Positions 17,616 through 27,323 are shown, counted from the stretch's first letter. The stretch is DNA of 64,000 nucleotides from JALZUV01 sp963837025 (GCA_963837025.1 CAWILT010000001.1:992001-1056000), one strand, 5' to 3'. Made by a program: numbers and translations. The notes: a model not told the origin generated them from the sequence alone.

Positions 17616-19037
17616 ATGGCATTACATCATAAATCTCCTTATAAAGGTTGGGTTGGCTGGCTCGATAACCGCCTACCCGTTATTTATGCGGCTGATAAGG
17701 TAGTAGGAACCAAACATCCGACCCCGAGCAACCTTAATTACATGTGGAATTTTGGTTCACTTGCAGGCATTTGCCTTATCGTGCAGATTTTAACCGGTGT
17801 ATTTTTGGCAATGAATTATACCGCACATATTGACATGGCGTTTGATTCGGTTGAACGCATCATGCGTGATGTAAATTATGGCTGGTTGCTACGTTACATG
17901 CATGCCGTAGGTGCTTCGATGTTTTTTATTGTGGTATTTGTTCACATTTTTCGCGGACTTTACTACGGGTCTTATAAAGGCCCGCGTGAGGTTTTATGGT
18001 GGATGGGTGTAATTATTCTCATTTTAATGATGGCCACTGCATTTATGGGCTATGTATTACCGTGGGGGCAGATGAGCTTTTGGGGCGCAACCGTTATCAC
18101 GAACTTATTTTCCGCTTTTCCCTTAGTGGGCGAAAGCATTGTGCAATTGCTTTGGGGTGGATTTTCGGTTGATAATGCTACATTAAATCGTTTCTTTTCA
18201 TTACATTATCTAATGCCGTTTTTAATTATTGGTGTGGTGGGTTTACATATTTTGGCTTTAAACACACATGGATCAAATAATCCATTAGGCATTGATGTAA
18301 AATCCAACAAAGATACTATTCCCTTTCACCCTTATTATACGGTGAAAGATATGTTTGGTTTTGGTGTATTTTTCCTCATTTTTGCGTGGTTCTTATTCTT
18401 TTCACCCAATAGCTTAGGGCATCCTGATAATTATATTGAAGCTAACGCGCTAGTTACGCCTGCACATATTGTGCCCGAATGGTACTTCTTACCGTTTTAC
18501 GCTATTTTGCGCGCGGTGGTATTTGACATTCCGCTTTGGATTATTGGTGCCGCAATTGCAGGATTGCCTTTCGGATTGAAAGTGCTTGAGCGCATTGGCA
18601 TTGACTTACCCTTTGAATTAACGAAGGGTGGCCGTAATGGTTTAATAGGTTTCGGCGTTATATTCGCACTTGTAATGGCGGCATCTGGCGCGGTGATTGA
18701 ATCTAAACTTGGTGGTGTTTTAGCGATGTTTGGCGCGCTGATTGTATTGTTTTTCTTACCTTGGCTCGATTTTAGCAAGGTACGCAGCGCGCGCTTCCGC
18801 CCCGTTTATCGCCTGTTCTTTTGGGTGTTGGTGGCGGATTGCTTCTTACTAGGTTATTTGGGAGCCAAACCTGCGGAAGGTTTATATGTGATTTTATCTA
18901 TCATGGGCACGCTCTATTATTTCTCACATTTTTTGGTTATTATGCCTTTGGTGAGCTATTTTGAAAAGCCTTTACCGCTACCTGAATCAATTCACAAACC
19001 TATCGTCACGCGCAACCGCATTGCCGCAACAGCATAA
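17616..19037 (+). CDS. petB: Ubiquinol-cytochrome c reductase cytochrome b subunit
   Basis: This 473-residue polytopic membrane protein binds the two b hemes and both quinone sites. The N-terminal part contains GSLAGICLIVQILTGVFLAM, RYMHAVGASMFFIVVFVHIF and GYVLPWGQMSFWGATVI; the second half has HYLMPFLIIGVVGLHI and the Qo-site motif PEWYFLPFYAILR. The paired heme-ligand histidines are present in two helices. It is slightly longer than the usual 400-445 residues because of an extended hydrophobic C-terminal region. It is not fused to cytochrome c1, unlike in some rhizobia. Confidence 0.97.
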   Translation: MALHHKSPYKGWVGWLDNRLPVIYAADKVVGTKHPTPSNLNYMWNFGSLAGICLIVQILTGVFLAMNYTAHIDMAFDSVERIMRDVNYGWLLRYMHAVGASMFFIVVFVHIFRGLYYGSYKGPREVLWWMGVIILILMMATAFMGYVLPWGQMSFWGATVITNLFSAFPLVGESIVQLLWGGFSVDNATLNRFFSLHYLMPFLIIGVVGLHILALNTHGSNNPLGIDVKSNKDTIPFHPYYTVKDMFGFGVFFLIFAWFLFFSPNSLGHPDNYIEANALVTPAHIVPEWYFLPFYAILRAVVFDIPLWIIGAAIAGLPFGLKVLERIGIDLPFELTKGGRNGLIGFGVIFALVMAASGAVIESKLGGVLAMFGALIVLFFLPWLDFSKVRSARFRPVYRLFFWVLVADCFLLGYLGAKPAEGLYVILSIMGTLYYFSHFLVIMPLVSYFEKPLPLPESIHKPIVTRNRIAATA

Positions 19038-19058
19038 CCTTGATTGGAATTAAAACGC

Positions 19059-19880
19059 ATGGAACAAAGTAATAGTTTAAACGCAAAATTGCGCTTAGTG
19101 GCGATGCTCATCGGCGTGGTAATTTTTACCAGCCTTGTTTATGTGGTATTTAGCGGAGGACACGGCAATGAAGAAGAAATGCCTGCTACCAAAACCGCCC
19201 GTCATGCTGAGCAGGTTGATTGGCATTTTGATGGCATTTTAGGCACGTTTGACCGTGCATCCATCCAACGTGGATATCAGGTCTATCGTGAGGTATGTTC
19301 AGCATGCCATGGCGCCAAGCGTGTGGCTTTCCGCAACTTGCAAGAAATTGGTTTTTCCGAAGCTGAAGTTAAATCGTTAGCTGCTGAATATAGTTTCCCC
19401 ACTCTAAATGATGAAGGCGAAACGGTTGAGCGCAAAGGTATTCCAGCTGATCGCTTGCCATCACTATTTGAAAATGAACTCGCTGCTCGCGCGGCCAATA
19501 ATGGTGCCTATCCACCCGACTTTAGTTTGCTCGTTAAAGCCCGCCATGATGGTGCGAACTACATCCATTCGCTCTTAACGGGCTATCAGGAAGCGCCGGA
19601 TGGCTTTGCGTTGGGTGAAGGTATGCATTACAATCCTTATTATGAAGGCCGTCAAATTGCCATGGCACAGCCACTCAGTGCTGGGCAAGTTACCTATGCT
19701 GATGATACGGAAAACTCATTAGACCAAATGAGCAAAGACGTGGTGAATTTCATGCAATGGGCAGCGGAACCTGAGATGGAAGCGCGTAAATCGATGGGTT
19801 TAAAAGTGATGCTATTCTTGCTTGCCTTTACCGCTTTCTTCTACATCACCAAAAAACGTATTTGGGCACGATTAAAGTAA
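19059..19880 (+). CDS. petC: Ubiquinol-cytochrome c reductase cytochrome c1 subunit
   Basis: This 273-residue bc1 subunit has an N-terminal hydrophobic segment, a periplasmic domain with one covalent heme motif CSACH (Cys80-His84), the typical AARAANNGAYPPDFSLLVKAR segment split around the conserved PPDxS, and a C-terminal membrane anchor (MLFLLAFTAFFYI) ending in a basic tail. The frame is open from a TTG at 19044; I prefer the ATG at 19059, 21 bases after the petB stop. It completes the petABC operon and delivers electrons to soluble cytochrome c. Confidence 0.95.
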   Translation: MEQSNSLNAKLRLVAMLIGVVIFTSLVYVVFSGGHGNEEEMPATKTARHAEQVDWHFDGILGTFDRASIQRGYQVYREVCSACHGAKRVAFRNLQEIGFSEAEVKSLAAEYSFPTLNDEGETVERKGIPADRLPSLFENELAARAANNGAYPPDFSLLVKARHDGANYIHSLLTGYQEAPDGFALGEGMHYNPYYEGRQIAMAQPLSAGQVTYADDTENSLDQMSKDVVNFMQWAAEPEMEARKSMGLKVMLFLLAFTAFFYITKKRIWARLK

Positions 19881-19917
19881 TCAACATACTGGCGTTTGTT
19901 CAGTAAAAGGAGCATTC

Positions 19918-21951
19918 ATGCGCAGCTATTTCTTTTTAACAGTACTTGTTAGCGCCTTTTTGCTGCTGATGATTCAGCCAATGATTGCGAAAATTTTACT
20001 GCCTAATGTAGGTGGCGCGCCGGCGGTATGGATTACCAGTATGTTGTTTTTTCAAACCGTACTTTTGGCAGGCTATGCCTATGCGGCTCTCACTACACGA
20101 TATCTCACACCGCGTTTTCAGTGGGTGCTCCACCTCACTCTGTTTGCGGCAGCAGTAGTTTTTACGCTTCCGCTTGCCGTTACCCCATCACACATTGATG
20201 TCATCTCCAGACCTGATTTATGGGTGCTGATGACATTACTTATGACCGTAGGTTTGCCCTATTTCGTGCTTTCAGCCAGCTCGTCATTATTGCAGCATTG
20301 GTATTTTTCTATCACACAAAAGCAGCCTTATTTTTTATTTAGCGCGAGTAATGCCGGTAGTTTGATTGGTTTAATAGCTTATCCATTTTTAATTGAATGG
20401 TTACTCACACTCGATAATCAATTATCTTTATTTACCGCCGGATTCTGTTTTCTATTAGCTTTATTTAGCGGCATGATTTTGGGTTTAAAAAAGCTAAAAC
20501 CCACCCTAAGCCAAAGATTAGAGGGGCCATTGGTTTTTGCCCGAAGCCTAGCTTTTCAATCGATTGCTTTAGCCTTTATTCCATCGGCTTTATTTTTGGC
20601 ACTCACGCTTTATATCACTACTGACATCGGTTCGCTGCCATTCTTATGGATAATTCCGCTTTCGCTCTATCTCATTAGCTTTATCATCGCGTTTGCCCAA
20701 TGGGGTGCGCCGTTGATTCGCATGTGTCAGAAAGTTCATGTGCCCGCTGCCGTGGTTATTTTAGGGCTTACCGTTCTACCGCCCTCCTTTTTTATGCTGT
20801 TCTTTCATTGCTTGGCCTATTTTATTATTGCGGTAAGTTGCCATGGTCACTTATCGGCCATTAAGCCTGAACCTTCGCAAGTGGCAAAATTCTTTTTCTT
20901 TGTTTCACTCGGCGGTGCGCTTGGCGGTTTGCTCAATGTATTAGCGCCGTTCATCCTCAACGATACTTATGAATATGAGATACTTGCTGTTCTTTCAATT
21001 TTAGCACTGCCCGCTTCGCGCAGTTGGGCTGAAACGAAAATTTATATACAGCAAAATAAAGAAAACCTTACAAAAGGCGCTGTATTTTTTGGTGTTCTTG
21101 TTTCAATCATTTGGATTTCACTACTATTTAAACCCGAACGTTTTGGCGATGTTACCTATCAAACGCGTAATTTTTATGGAGTTTCTAAAGTTAGACAAAC
21201 AGAAGTTCCAGATTTTGGCACAGTTAGTGGTTTCATACATGGCAGCACCCTTCATGGTATTCAATCGAGCAAGAATGAGTATCGCTTAAATCCTTCAAGC
21301 TATTATGTGCCGATTCAAGACTTCATCTCAACCTTACCAAACTCTTACTATGCACATCCTTTTGCTAGTTTAGGCTTAGGCGTGGGCACAGTAGGCTGTT
21401 ATGGAAAAGCAGGTCAATTATTCGATTTTTATGAAATCGATCAGGCAGTGATTGATATTGCACAAAATCCGCAATATTTCACCTATTTACAAGATTGCCC
21501 ACCTGATTTTCGCATTATTAAAGGCGATGGTCGCATCCAACTTGAGCGAGCCGATGCCGATTTGCGCTATAATCTACTCATCATGGACGCTTTTACTTCC
21601 GACGCCATTCCTATGCATTTAGTTACTAAGGAAGCGGTAGAAAACTATATCGACCATATTCAACCTAAAACTGGTTTTATCGCCTTCAATGTTTCGAACC
21701 GCTATTATAATTTGGCACCGTTTCTAGCGCGTATTGCGCAAGAATTGGGTTGGAATAGTTACGGGGCGAGCTACCAAAGCAAAGATGAGAATAATATTTT
21801 GACCACTTCATCGGAGTGGGTGATCGTAACGCCGCCTGATTTTGCTTGGGAGAAACAATTACTCGCTGCTGAATTTACCAAAATTGAGCCGAATTCCGAT
21901 ATTCCGTTGTGGACGGATAATTATTCGCATATCCTACCAGCAATGAAGTAG
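19918..21951 (+). CDS. Fused membrane / spermidine synthase-like protein
   Basis: This 677-residue protein combines an N-terminal half of about eleven membrane helices with a C-terminal Rossmann-fold domain like polyamine aminopropyltransferases (about 470-660). The latter shows LGLGVGTVGCYG, FYEIDQAVIDIAQ, RIIKGDGRIQLE and LIMDAFTSDAIPMHLVTKEA. Such fused proteins occur widely in proteobacteria; their substrate is not established and they need not make spermidine. A good AAAGGAG ribosome-binding site precedes the ATG. It lies 37 bases after petC and may be cotranscribed with the bc1 operon, with the thiolase 11 bases downstream. Confidence 0.85.
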   Translation: MRSYFFLTVLVSAFLLLMIQPMIAKILLPNVGGAPAVWITSMLFFQTVLLAGYAYAALTTRYLTPRFQWVLHLTLFAAAVVFTLPLAVTPSHIDVISRPDLWVLMTLLMTVGLPYFVLSASSSLLQHWYFSITQKQPYFLFSASNAGSLIGLIAYPFLIEWLLTLDNQLSLFTAGFCFLLALFSGMILGLKKLKPTLSQRLEGPLVFARSLAFQSIALAFIPSALFLALTLYITTDIGSLPFLWIIPLSLYLISFIIAFAQWGAPLIRMCQKVHVPAAVVILGLTVLPPSFFMLFFHCLAYFIIAVSCHGHLSAIKPEPSQVAKFFFFVSLGGALGGLLNVLAPFILNDTYEYEILAVLSILALPASRSWAETKIYIQQNKENLTKGAVFFGVLVSIIWISLLFKPERFGDVTYQTRNFYGVSKVRQTEVPDFGTVSGFIHGSTLHGIQSSKNEYRLNPSSYYVPIQDFISTLPNSYYAHPFASLGLGVGTVGCYGKAGQLFDFYEIDQAVIDIAQNPQYFTYLQDCPPDFRIIKGDGRIQLERADADLRYNLLIMDAFTSDAIPMHLVTKEAVENYIDHIQPKTGFIAFNVSNRYYNLAPFLARIAQELGWNSYGASYQSKDENNILTTSSEWVIVTPPDFAWEKQLLAAEFTKIEPNSDIPLWTDNYSHILPAMK

Positions 21952-21962
21952 GAGATATGATT

Positions 21963-23075
21963 ATGACCGATGCAGTGATTTGCGGCTATGCCCGCTCGCC
22001 TTTTACGCCTGCGCATAAAGGCGAACTCGTTGAGGTGCGACCCGATGATTTAGGCGCAGCCGTGATTAATGGCCTGCTTAAAAAAGTGGGTTTAGATGCT
22101 AAGCAAGTGGAAGATGTTATTTGTGGATGCGCTTTTCCTGAAGGAGAACAAGGTTTTAACCTCGGTCGCCAACTGGTATTTTTAAGCGATTTAGATAAAA
22201 AAACCGGCGGCAGCACCATCAATCGTTGGTGTGGATCATCCATGCAAGCCATTCACATGGCCGCAGGTAATATCGCTATGGGTGCCGGTGAAGTGTTTAT
22301 CGCCATTGGTGTAGAATCAATGACGCGTATCCCTATTGGCGGCTTTAATCCTATGCCAAACCCAGCACTTTATGAGAGCTATCCTGAGGCCTATATGAAT
22401 ATGGGTGAAACAGCAGAAGAAGTGGCGACGTTAAAAGATGTCTCGCGCGATGCGATGGAAGCGTTTGCGCTGAAGAGCCATCAAAAAGCCGCCGCTGCCG
22501 ATTTATCGAAAGAGATAATTGAAGTGGCAGGCGTTAGCAAAGATGGTTGTATTCGCGCCGATTCCAGTGTTGAGAAAATGGCTAGTTTAAACCCCGCTTT
22601 TCGCGCTGATGGAAAAGTAACTGCAGCTACCAGCTCACCATTAACCGATGGCGCCGCCGCGGTGATTGTGGCATCAGAAGCTGCAGCAGATCGCCTAGGT
22701 TTGCCCAAACTCGCCCGTATCAAATCATTTGCCATTGCAGGGCTAGAGCCGGAAATTATGGGTTTAGGCCCAATCCCTGCCAGCAAACTAGCGTTAGAAC
22801 GCGCAGGCCTAACCGCTGCAGATATTGATGTGTGGGAAATTAATGAGGCCTTTGCCGCGCAAGCGATTCCCGTGCAGGCAGAATTAAATATTCCAGAGGC
22901 GAAACTCAATATGCATGGCGGTGCCATTGCATTGGGTCATCCGCTAGGTGCATCCGGTGCGCGCATTACAGGTAAAGCGGCGCAATTACTGCATGATACA
23001 GGCGGCAAATACGCCTTAGCCAGCATGTGCATTGGCGGCGGCATGGGTATTGCTACCGTACTTGAAAAGATTTAG
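21963..23075 (+). CDS. Thiolase family acetyl-CoA acyltransferase
   Basis: This 370-residue protein is a thiolase, cleaving 3-ketoacyl-CoA (beta-oxidation) or condensing acetyl-CoA. Catalytic residues are visible: acylated Cys90 in NRWCGSSMQ, the His of NEAFAAQ context, GGAIALGHPLGASGAR (catalytic His) and the C-terminal CIGGGMG (second Cys). Length is a little below the usual 390-400. The ATG at 21963 has GGAG at ideal distance, while 21957 is too close to it. Followed at 14 bases by a pirin gene. Degradative FadA is likelier than biosynthetic PhaA on sequence feel, but I cannot decide. Confidence 0.9.
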   Translation: MTDAVICGYARSPFTPAHKGELVEVRPDDLGAAVINGLLKKVGLDAKQVEDVICGCAFPEGEQGFNLGRQLVFLSDLDKKTGGSTINRWCGSSMQAIHMAAGNIAMGAGEVFIAIGVESMTRIPIGGFNPMPNPALYESYPEAYMNMGETAEEVATLKDVSRDAMEAFALKSHQKAAAADLSKEIIEVAGVSKDGCIRADSSVEKMASLNPAFRADGKVTAATSSPLTDGAAAVIVASEAAADRLGLPKLARIKSFAIAGLEPEIMGLGPIPASKLALERAGLTAADIDVWEINEAFAAQAIPVQAELNIPEAKLNMHGGAIALGHPLGASGARITGKAAQLLHDTGGKYALASMCIGGGMGIATVLEKI

Positions 23076-23089
23076 AAAGTTATTCTGAT

Positions 23090-23938
23090 ATGCAAGTGAT
23101 TGACCCGCGTGAGAAAGATTTAGGCGGTTTTTCTGTACGCCGTCTCTTACCTTATCACAGCTTAAAAATGGTTGGGCCATTTATCTTTTTTGACCATTTA
23201 GGCCCAGCGCATTTTGAGGCGGGCGATGGTATTGATGTGCGCCCGCATCCTCATATTGGCCTCGCTACTGTAACCTATTTATTCGATGGTGAGTTGATTC
23301 ACCGCGATAGTTTGGGCAATGACCTAGCCATTACGGCAGGAGCGATTAATTTGATGGTATCGGGGCGCGGCATTGTGCATTCCGAACGCACCGCGCAAAC
23401 CAAGCGCGCGCAAAATCATACGATTCATGCCTTGCAATTATGGCTGGCGCTGCCTGAAGAGCAACAAGAATGTGAACCCAGCTTCACCCATATAGCCGCT
23501 GATAAAATTCCACGTGTTTCTATACCTAATGGCACGTTGCGCGTGATGATGGGCTGCGCATTCGGCGTTACCTCGCCCGTGCCGCAATTAAGCCCAACGC
23601 TTTATATTGAAGCGAAACTTGATGCGGGTGCAACGCTAACACTGCCTATCGCACAGGAATTAGCGGTTTATATGGTAGGCGGCAATGCGCATTGTGCGGG
23701 TGAAAATTTAACGGAGCACCACCTTATTACCGTTACGTCAGAGAGCATTTTAACAACCAATGAACCATGTCATATGGTGATTATAGGTGGAGATACGCTT
23801 GGTAAACGCCATATATGGTGGAATTTTGTTTCAACGAACAAAAAACGAATTGAACAAGCAAAAGCAGATTGGAAAAGCGGCAATTTTCCAAAAGTGCCTG
23901 GCGAGGACGAGTTTATTCCGCTGCCCGACGATACTTAG
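23090..23938 (+). CDS. Pirin family protein
   Basis: This 282-residue protein has two cupin domains. The N-terminal pirin signature is strong: RRLLPYHSLKMVGPFIFFDH, RPHPHIGLATVTYLFDGEL and GRGIVHSERT, with the metal-binding His residues. Pirins are cytoplasmic or nuclear metal-binding proteins; some bacterial members have quercetinase activity and one modulates pyruvate dehydrogenase, but the role here is not predictable. It probably shares a transcript with the thiolase; its 3' end overlaps the convergent S49 peptidase gene by four bases. Confidence 0.93.
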   Translation: MQVIDPREKDLGGFSVRRLLPYHSLKMVGPFIFFDHLGPAHFEAGDGIDVRPHPHIGLATVTYLFDGELIHRDSLGNDLAITAGAINLMVSGRGIVHSERTAQTKRAQNHTIHALQLWLALPEEQQECEPSFTHIAADKIPRVSIPNGTLRVMMGCAFGVTSPVPQLSPTLYIEAKLDAGATLTLPIAQELAVYMVGGNAHCAGENLTEHHLITVTSESILTTNEPCHMVIIGGDTLGKRHIWWNFVSTNKKRIEQAKADWKSGNFPKVPGEDEFIPLPDDT

Positions 23939-24801
23939 CGAAATTTAAGCTGCGTTAATTTCGCTTCTACCGCATCAACCAGAGCATCTGCTAAAGTAAT
24001 TGTCTGGTCGATACCCAATTTTCCAGCAAAAAATCCTTTGGAAATTTTGAGGGTTTTAAACTCAACTTTATCGCCAAAGCGAGCGCGACATTCGGTTTTA
24101 TAATCGGTTAAACCATCCACTAGCCCGAGCGCTTTGGCTTTTACACCGGAATAAATTGTGCCTGAAAATAAATCATCCTCAGCCCCATTTAATTTATTAC
24201 CACGGCGCGATTTTACATATTCCACAAAACCGTCATACACATCGGTTTGGGCGGCTTTAAGGGTTTTAACATCTGCGGGTTTTTCAGGTTGAAATGGGTC
24301 AAGCAATGCTTTGCTTTTGCCAGTGGTATACACCCGACGCTCAATACCATATTTTTCAATTAAATCGGTAAAACCAAAGCCAGCGGCTATCACACCAATG
24401 CTACCCACGATGGAGGCATCCATCGCGAATATTTCATCACCCGCACAGGCCAACCAATAGCCACCCGAAGCGCCAATATCTTCAATAAATGTTAGCAGCG
24501 GAACTTCAGCCTTTTGCGCTTCATAGCGTAGCTCTTTCGCGATAAGCGCCGATTGCACAGGTGAGCCGCCGGGCGAGTTTATAACCACCGCCACCGCTTT
24601 GAGGTGGCCTAGCGTAAATGCTTTTTGAATCAGCGGCGAAAGTTCCTGCGCGGTAAGGCCGCCTTTACTAAAGCGGCCAGTTTGGCCAATCACCCCCTCC
24701 ATACGAATCACCGCGATATTACCGGGGGGCGATATTAGTTTTTTCTTAACGGGCTCTGCAATTTTACATAAAAAGCCGACACATCTTTTTGGAATACTCA
24801 T
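23935..24801 (-). CDS. S49 family peptidase (SppA/SohB-like)
   Basis: This 288-residue single-domain signal-peptide-peptidase-like serine protease has VVINSPGGSPVQSALIAKEL, then FIEDIGASGGYWLACAGDEIFA containing the catalytic Ser, and GSIGVIAAGFGF, followed by the segment SKALLDPFQP carrying the likely catalytic Lys region. It resembles the short half-size S49 proteins rather than the 600-residue SppA. An N-terminal weakly hydrophobic region may associate it with the membrane. It is divergent from ispB (49 bases between starts) and convergent with the pirin gene. Confidence 0.9.
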   Translation of the reverse strand: MSIPKRCVGFLCKIAEPVKKKLISPPGNIAVIRMEGVIGQTGRFSKGGLTAQELSPLIQKAFTLGHLKAVAVVINSPGGSPVQSALIAKELRYEAQKAEVPLLTFIEDIGASGGYWLACAGDEIFAMDASIVGSIGVIAAGFGFTDLIEKYGIERRVYTTGKSKALLDPFQPEKPADVKTLKAAQTDVYDGFVEYVKSRRGNKLNGAEDDLFSGTIYSGVKAKALGLVDGLTDYKTECRARFGDKVEFKTLKISKGFFAGKLGIDQTITLADALVDAVEAKLTQLKFR

Positions 24802-24850
24802 ACCCCTTACTTATTTACTAACGCGCTTTAAGTCTATAAGTATTGTCGCC

Positions 24851-25861
24851 ATGAATAACGCTTCCCACGTAGCCAAGCCGAAATCCGAACTTATGCAAAC
24901 GCGCCAACTCGTTGCCAGCGATATGGAAAAAGTGAATGCACTGATTATTGCCTACGCGCAAAGCGATATAGCGTTGATTGGGCAAATGGTGCGGCATTTG
25001 GTTCTTTCCGGCGGCAAACGATTGCGCCCTGCCTTAGTGCTACTATGCGCACGCCTTATGGGTTATGATGCTAAGGGCGAACGCCACATTGCATTAGCCG
25101 CTGCGGTTGAATTTATCCATACCGCAACTTTACTACATGATGATGTGGTGGATGAATCGGAGCTTCGTCGTGGTGAGGAAACCGCAAACGAAGTATGGGG
25201 TAACAGTGCAAGTGTGCTCGTAGGCGACTTTTTGCTTAGCCGCGCGTTTCAATTAATGGTCAGCGATGGCGAGTTGAAAGTGCTTAAAATTCTGTCTGAT
25301 GCCTCAGCTATTATTGCGCAAGGCGAAGTGCTGCAACTAACCACCGCCAACGCGCTTGATACAACCTTAGACCAGTATTTACAGGTGATAACGGGCAAAA
25401 CGGCCACGCTATTTGCCGCCGCGTGCGAGTTAGGCGCGGTGGTAACGCAACGCGCCGAATGGGAAGAACCTTTGCGCGAATTTGGTATGCATCTGGGCAT
25501 TGCATTCCAAATGATGGATGACGCACTCGATTACAGCGCCAAACAGGAAGCATTGGGCAAAAATATCGGTGACGATTTTCGCGATGGAAAAATTACATTG
25601 CCCATCATCCATGCCTATGCGCGCGGCACTAATGAGGAAAAACAATTTTGGCAACGCACATTAGGTGAACAAAACCAAACCGAACTTGACTTAGCTAATG
25701 CGCTGCACGTATTAAATAAATATCAAGCGGTAGAGCACACCGTGCAGGTGGCGCGAAACTATTGCGATAAAGCCATCGCCATTTTAGCCGATTTAGAACC
25801 AAGCGATGAGAAAACCGCCTTGCTTGAAATCGCCGATTTCTGTATAAACCGCGTACATTAG
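24851..25861 (+). CDS. ispB: Long-chain all-trans polyprenyl diphosphate synthase
   Basis: This 336-residue enzyme extends allylic diphosphates with isopentenyl diphosphate, probably making the ubiquinone side chain. Family motifs are GGKRLRPALVLL, the first Asp-rich motif LLHDDVVDES (97-101), GDFLLSRAF, and the second Asp-rich motif FQMMDDALDYSA (223-227), followed by GKNIGDDFRDGKITLP. Small residues upstream of the first Asp-rich motif fit a long-chain product such as octa- or decaprenyl diphosphate; the exact length cannot be read. It is in keeping with the ubiquinol-dependent bc1 complex nearby. Confidence 0.92.
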   Translation: MNNASHVAKPKSELMQTRQLVASDMEKVNALIIAYAQSDIALIGQMVRHLVLSGGKRLRPALVLLCARLMGYDAKGERHIALAAAVEFIHTATLLHDDVVDESELRRGEETANEVWGNSASVLVGDFLLSRAFQLMVSDGELKVLKILSDASAIIAQGEVLQLTTANALDTTLDQYLQVITGKTATLFAAACELGAVVTQRAEWEEPLREFGMHLGIAFQMMDDALDYSAKQEALGKNIGDDFRDGKITLPIIHAYARGTNEEKQFWQRTLGEQNQTELDLANALHVLNKYQAVEHTVQVARNYCDKAIAILADLEPSDEKTALLEIADFCINRVH

Positions 25862-25872
25862 GAGCTTTTAAT

Positions 25873-26307
25873 ATGATGCCCATTAGAACAATTTTATTTT
25901 TATTAGCCATTGTCGTAGCTGCATCGCTTGCCGGTTATTATTTAGGCCCCAATTCAAAGTCTGAATCAGACCCAGTCGATGATGAAATCGTGATGCATTA
26001 TGAAGGTGCAGATTTTGAAACAGCGGATCAAGCGCGTACTGCACTTGATGAAAATGCGACTAAAATTGAAAGCATTATTGCCCAAGGCGAGCTTAACGAT
26101 AGCGCCTTAGAACAGGTGCATGAAATAAGCTATACGCTTGAAAAGGCCGCCGACAAAATTCGCGCTGAAAAAACCTATGCATCGGAAGAAGCGATGGATT
26201 ATGTTGAAGAAGCAATCCAAGCCCTACACCACGCCTCAGAAAATCATAAAGCTGACATAACACTAGAATGGGCAGGTCGCTTAAAAGTAGCACTGGCTAA
26301 CTTGTAA
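25873..26307 (+). CDS. Small membrane-anchored helical protein, DUF6746-like
   Basis: This 144-residue protein has an N-terminal hydrophobic segment (about 6-24), an acidic linker and a helical domain. The pattern MHYEG, then VHEISYTLEKAADKIR, then LHHASENHK resembles the HYEG / iHqlSYTLE / vHxASE pattern of DUF6746, whose function is unknown; this is from memory of the family, not a search. The gene follows ispB after 11 bases with GGAG before the ATG, so it is probably cotranscribed. It is likely periplasmic, tethered or secreted. Confidence 0.7.
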   Translation: MMPIRTILFLLAIVVAASLAGYYLGPNSKSESDPVDDEIVMHYEGADFETADQARTALDENATKIESIIAQGELNDSALEQVHEISYTLEKAADKIRAEKTYASEEAMDYVEEAIQALHHASENHKADITLEWAGRLKVALANL

Positions 26308-26380
26308 GAATACCAAACTACAATTTTTTACGTGATTTATCCACTTCCGGCATAACTATTTGCCACTTATGCTGCATTTT

Positions 26381-26932
26381 ATGACCGATGCATTCACGCA
26401 AATTATTGCCCAGCAAGTAGCGCAGATTTTAACGCAATCTAGCCAGCCTTTCCAATCTATTGAAACGGATACTGAATCGAGTGGTTTTAACGTCACTCCA
26501 CAACAGGTGCTGGCCGCCATGCAAGGCAACAGCCAATGGCTTAAACAATTTGAACAAGAGGTTGAACAAAGTTTTAAACGCGCCGCTGACAACTCTTTGC
26601 GTTATTGGCGCGAACATACCGATAAAGAGATGCGCGATAGCATCAAAGATCTTGCGCAAATTACGCAAATTATTCTCAAAGAACGGCAACAAGTTGGCCA
26701 AGCAGGTGTAGGCTCATCTAGGAGTGGTAATAATGCAAATTCAGTGCGAAATTTGCCTAATTTAGTAGTAAGCCTAACGGCGCGTTTACTTGGCAATTTA
26801 ACGGAAAGCCGCAGCATAAACCAATCGGAAACAGCGCGCTCAAAGCAGATTAGCGGGCAATATAAAGCCTCGCGCGGGCAAATTCAGGCCGAAATGGCAA
26901 AAGAGCTGTCGCGAGGGCAGCGTTATACTTGA
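26381..26932 (+). CDS. Conserved-looking helical protein of unknown function
   Basis: No family recognised. The product (about 183 residues from the ATG at 26381; a second ATG lies at 26369 and a TTG at 26360) is rich in Gln, Ser and charged residues and predicted largely helical: a Gln-rich start (AFTQIIAQQVAQILTQ), a charged central helix (QFEQEVEQSFKRAADNSLRYWREH and following) and a Ser/Arg/Gln-rich tail. No signal peptide or membrane helix is seen, so it is probably cytoplasmic. It precedes the NDUFA12-like gene by 31 bases on the same strand. Confidence 0.65.
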   Translation: MTDAFTQIIAQQVAQILTQSSQPFQSIETDTESSGFNVTPQQVLAAMQGNSQWLKQFEQEVEQSFKRAADNSLRYWREHTDKEMRDSIKDLAQITQIILKERQQVGQAGVGSSRSGNNANSVRNLPNLVVSLTARLLGNLTESRSINQSETARSKQISGQYKASRGQIQAEMAKELSRGQRYT

Positions 26933-26963
26933 TTATATGCAAGCAGTGCAGTAATTAAGGTGC

Positions 26964-27323
26964 ATGGCAACCATTGGCACACGAATTTTTACATGGCTTA
27001 AAGGCGGTTATATCGGCTCTGACGAGGCGGGAAACCGCTATTTTGAAGGCCGTAAAGCTGCTGCGGATGGTATTAAAAAACGCTGGGTAGTATATGCAGG
27101 TTTACCTGAACCTAGCCAAGTGCCGGCTCATTGGCATGGTTGGCTGCATTATACCACCGATATCGTACCGACTAATGATATAACGAAACGCCATGCATGG
27201 CAAAAACCCCACCGTCCCAATATGACAGGAACATCGGAGCGCTATTTGCCTCCCGGACATCTTGAAAAAGGCGGTAAACGCGATGCTTCGGCCAGCGGTG
27301 ACTATGAGGCTTGGAGGCCATAA
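26964..27323 (+). CDS. NADH:ubiquinone oxidoreductase accessory subunit, NDUFA12 family
   Basis: This 119-residue protein belongs to the complex I accessory subunit family shared by alphaproteobacteria and mitochondria (NDUFA12/B17.2). Evidence: WLKGGYIGSDEAGNRYFEG near the N-terminus, KKRWVVYAG, PAHWHGWLHYTTD and the Pro/Tyr-rich end. It helps stabilise the peripheral arm of complex I. The nuo core genes are not in the window. Its stop overlaps the mlaD start as TAATG, an adjacency seen in several alphaproteobacteria. Confidence 0.92.
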   Translation: MATIGTRIFTWLKGGYIGSDEAGNRYFEGRKAAADGIKKRWVVYAGLPEPSQVPAHWHGWLHYTTDIVPTNDITKRHAWQKPHRPNMTGTSERYLPPGHLEKGGKRDASASGDYEAWRP

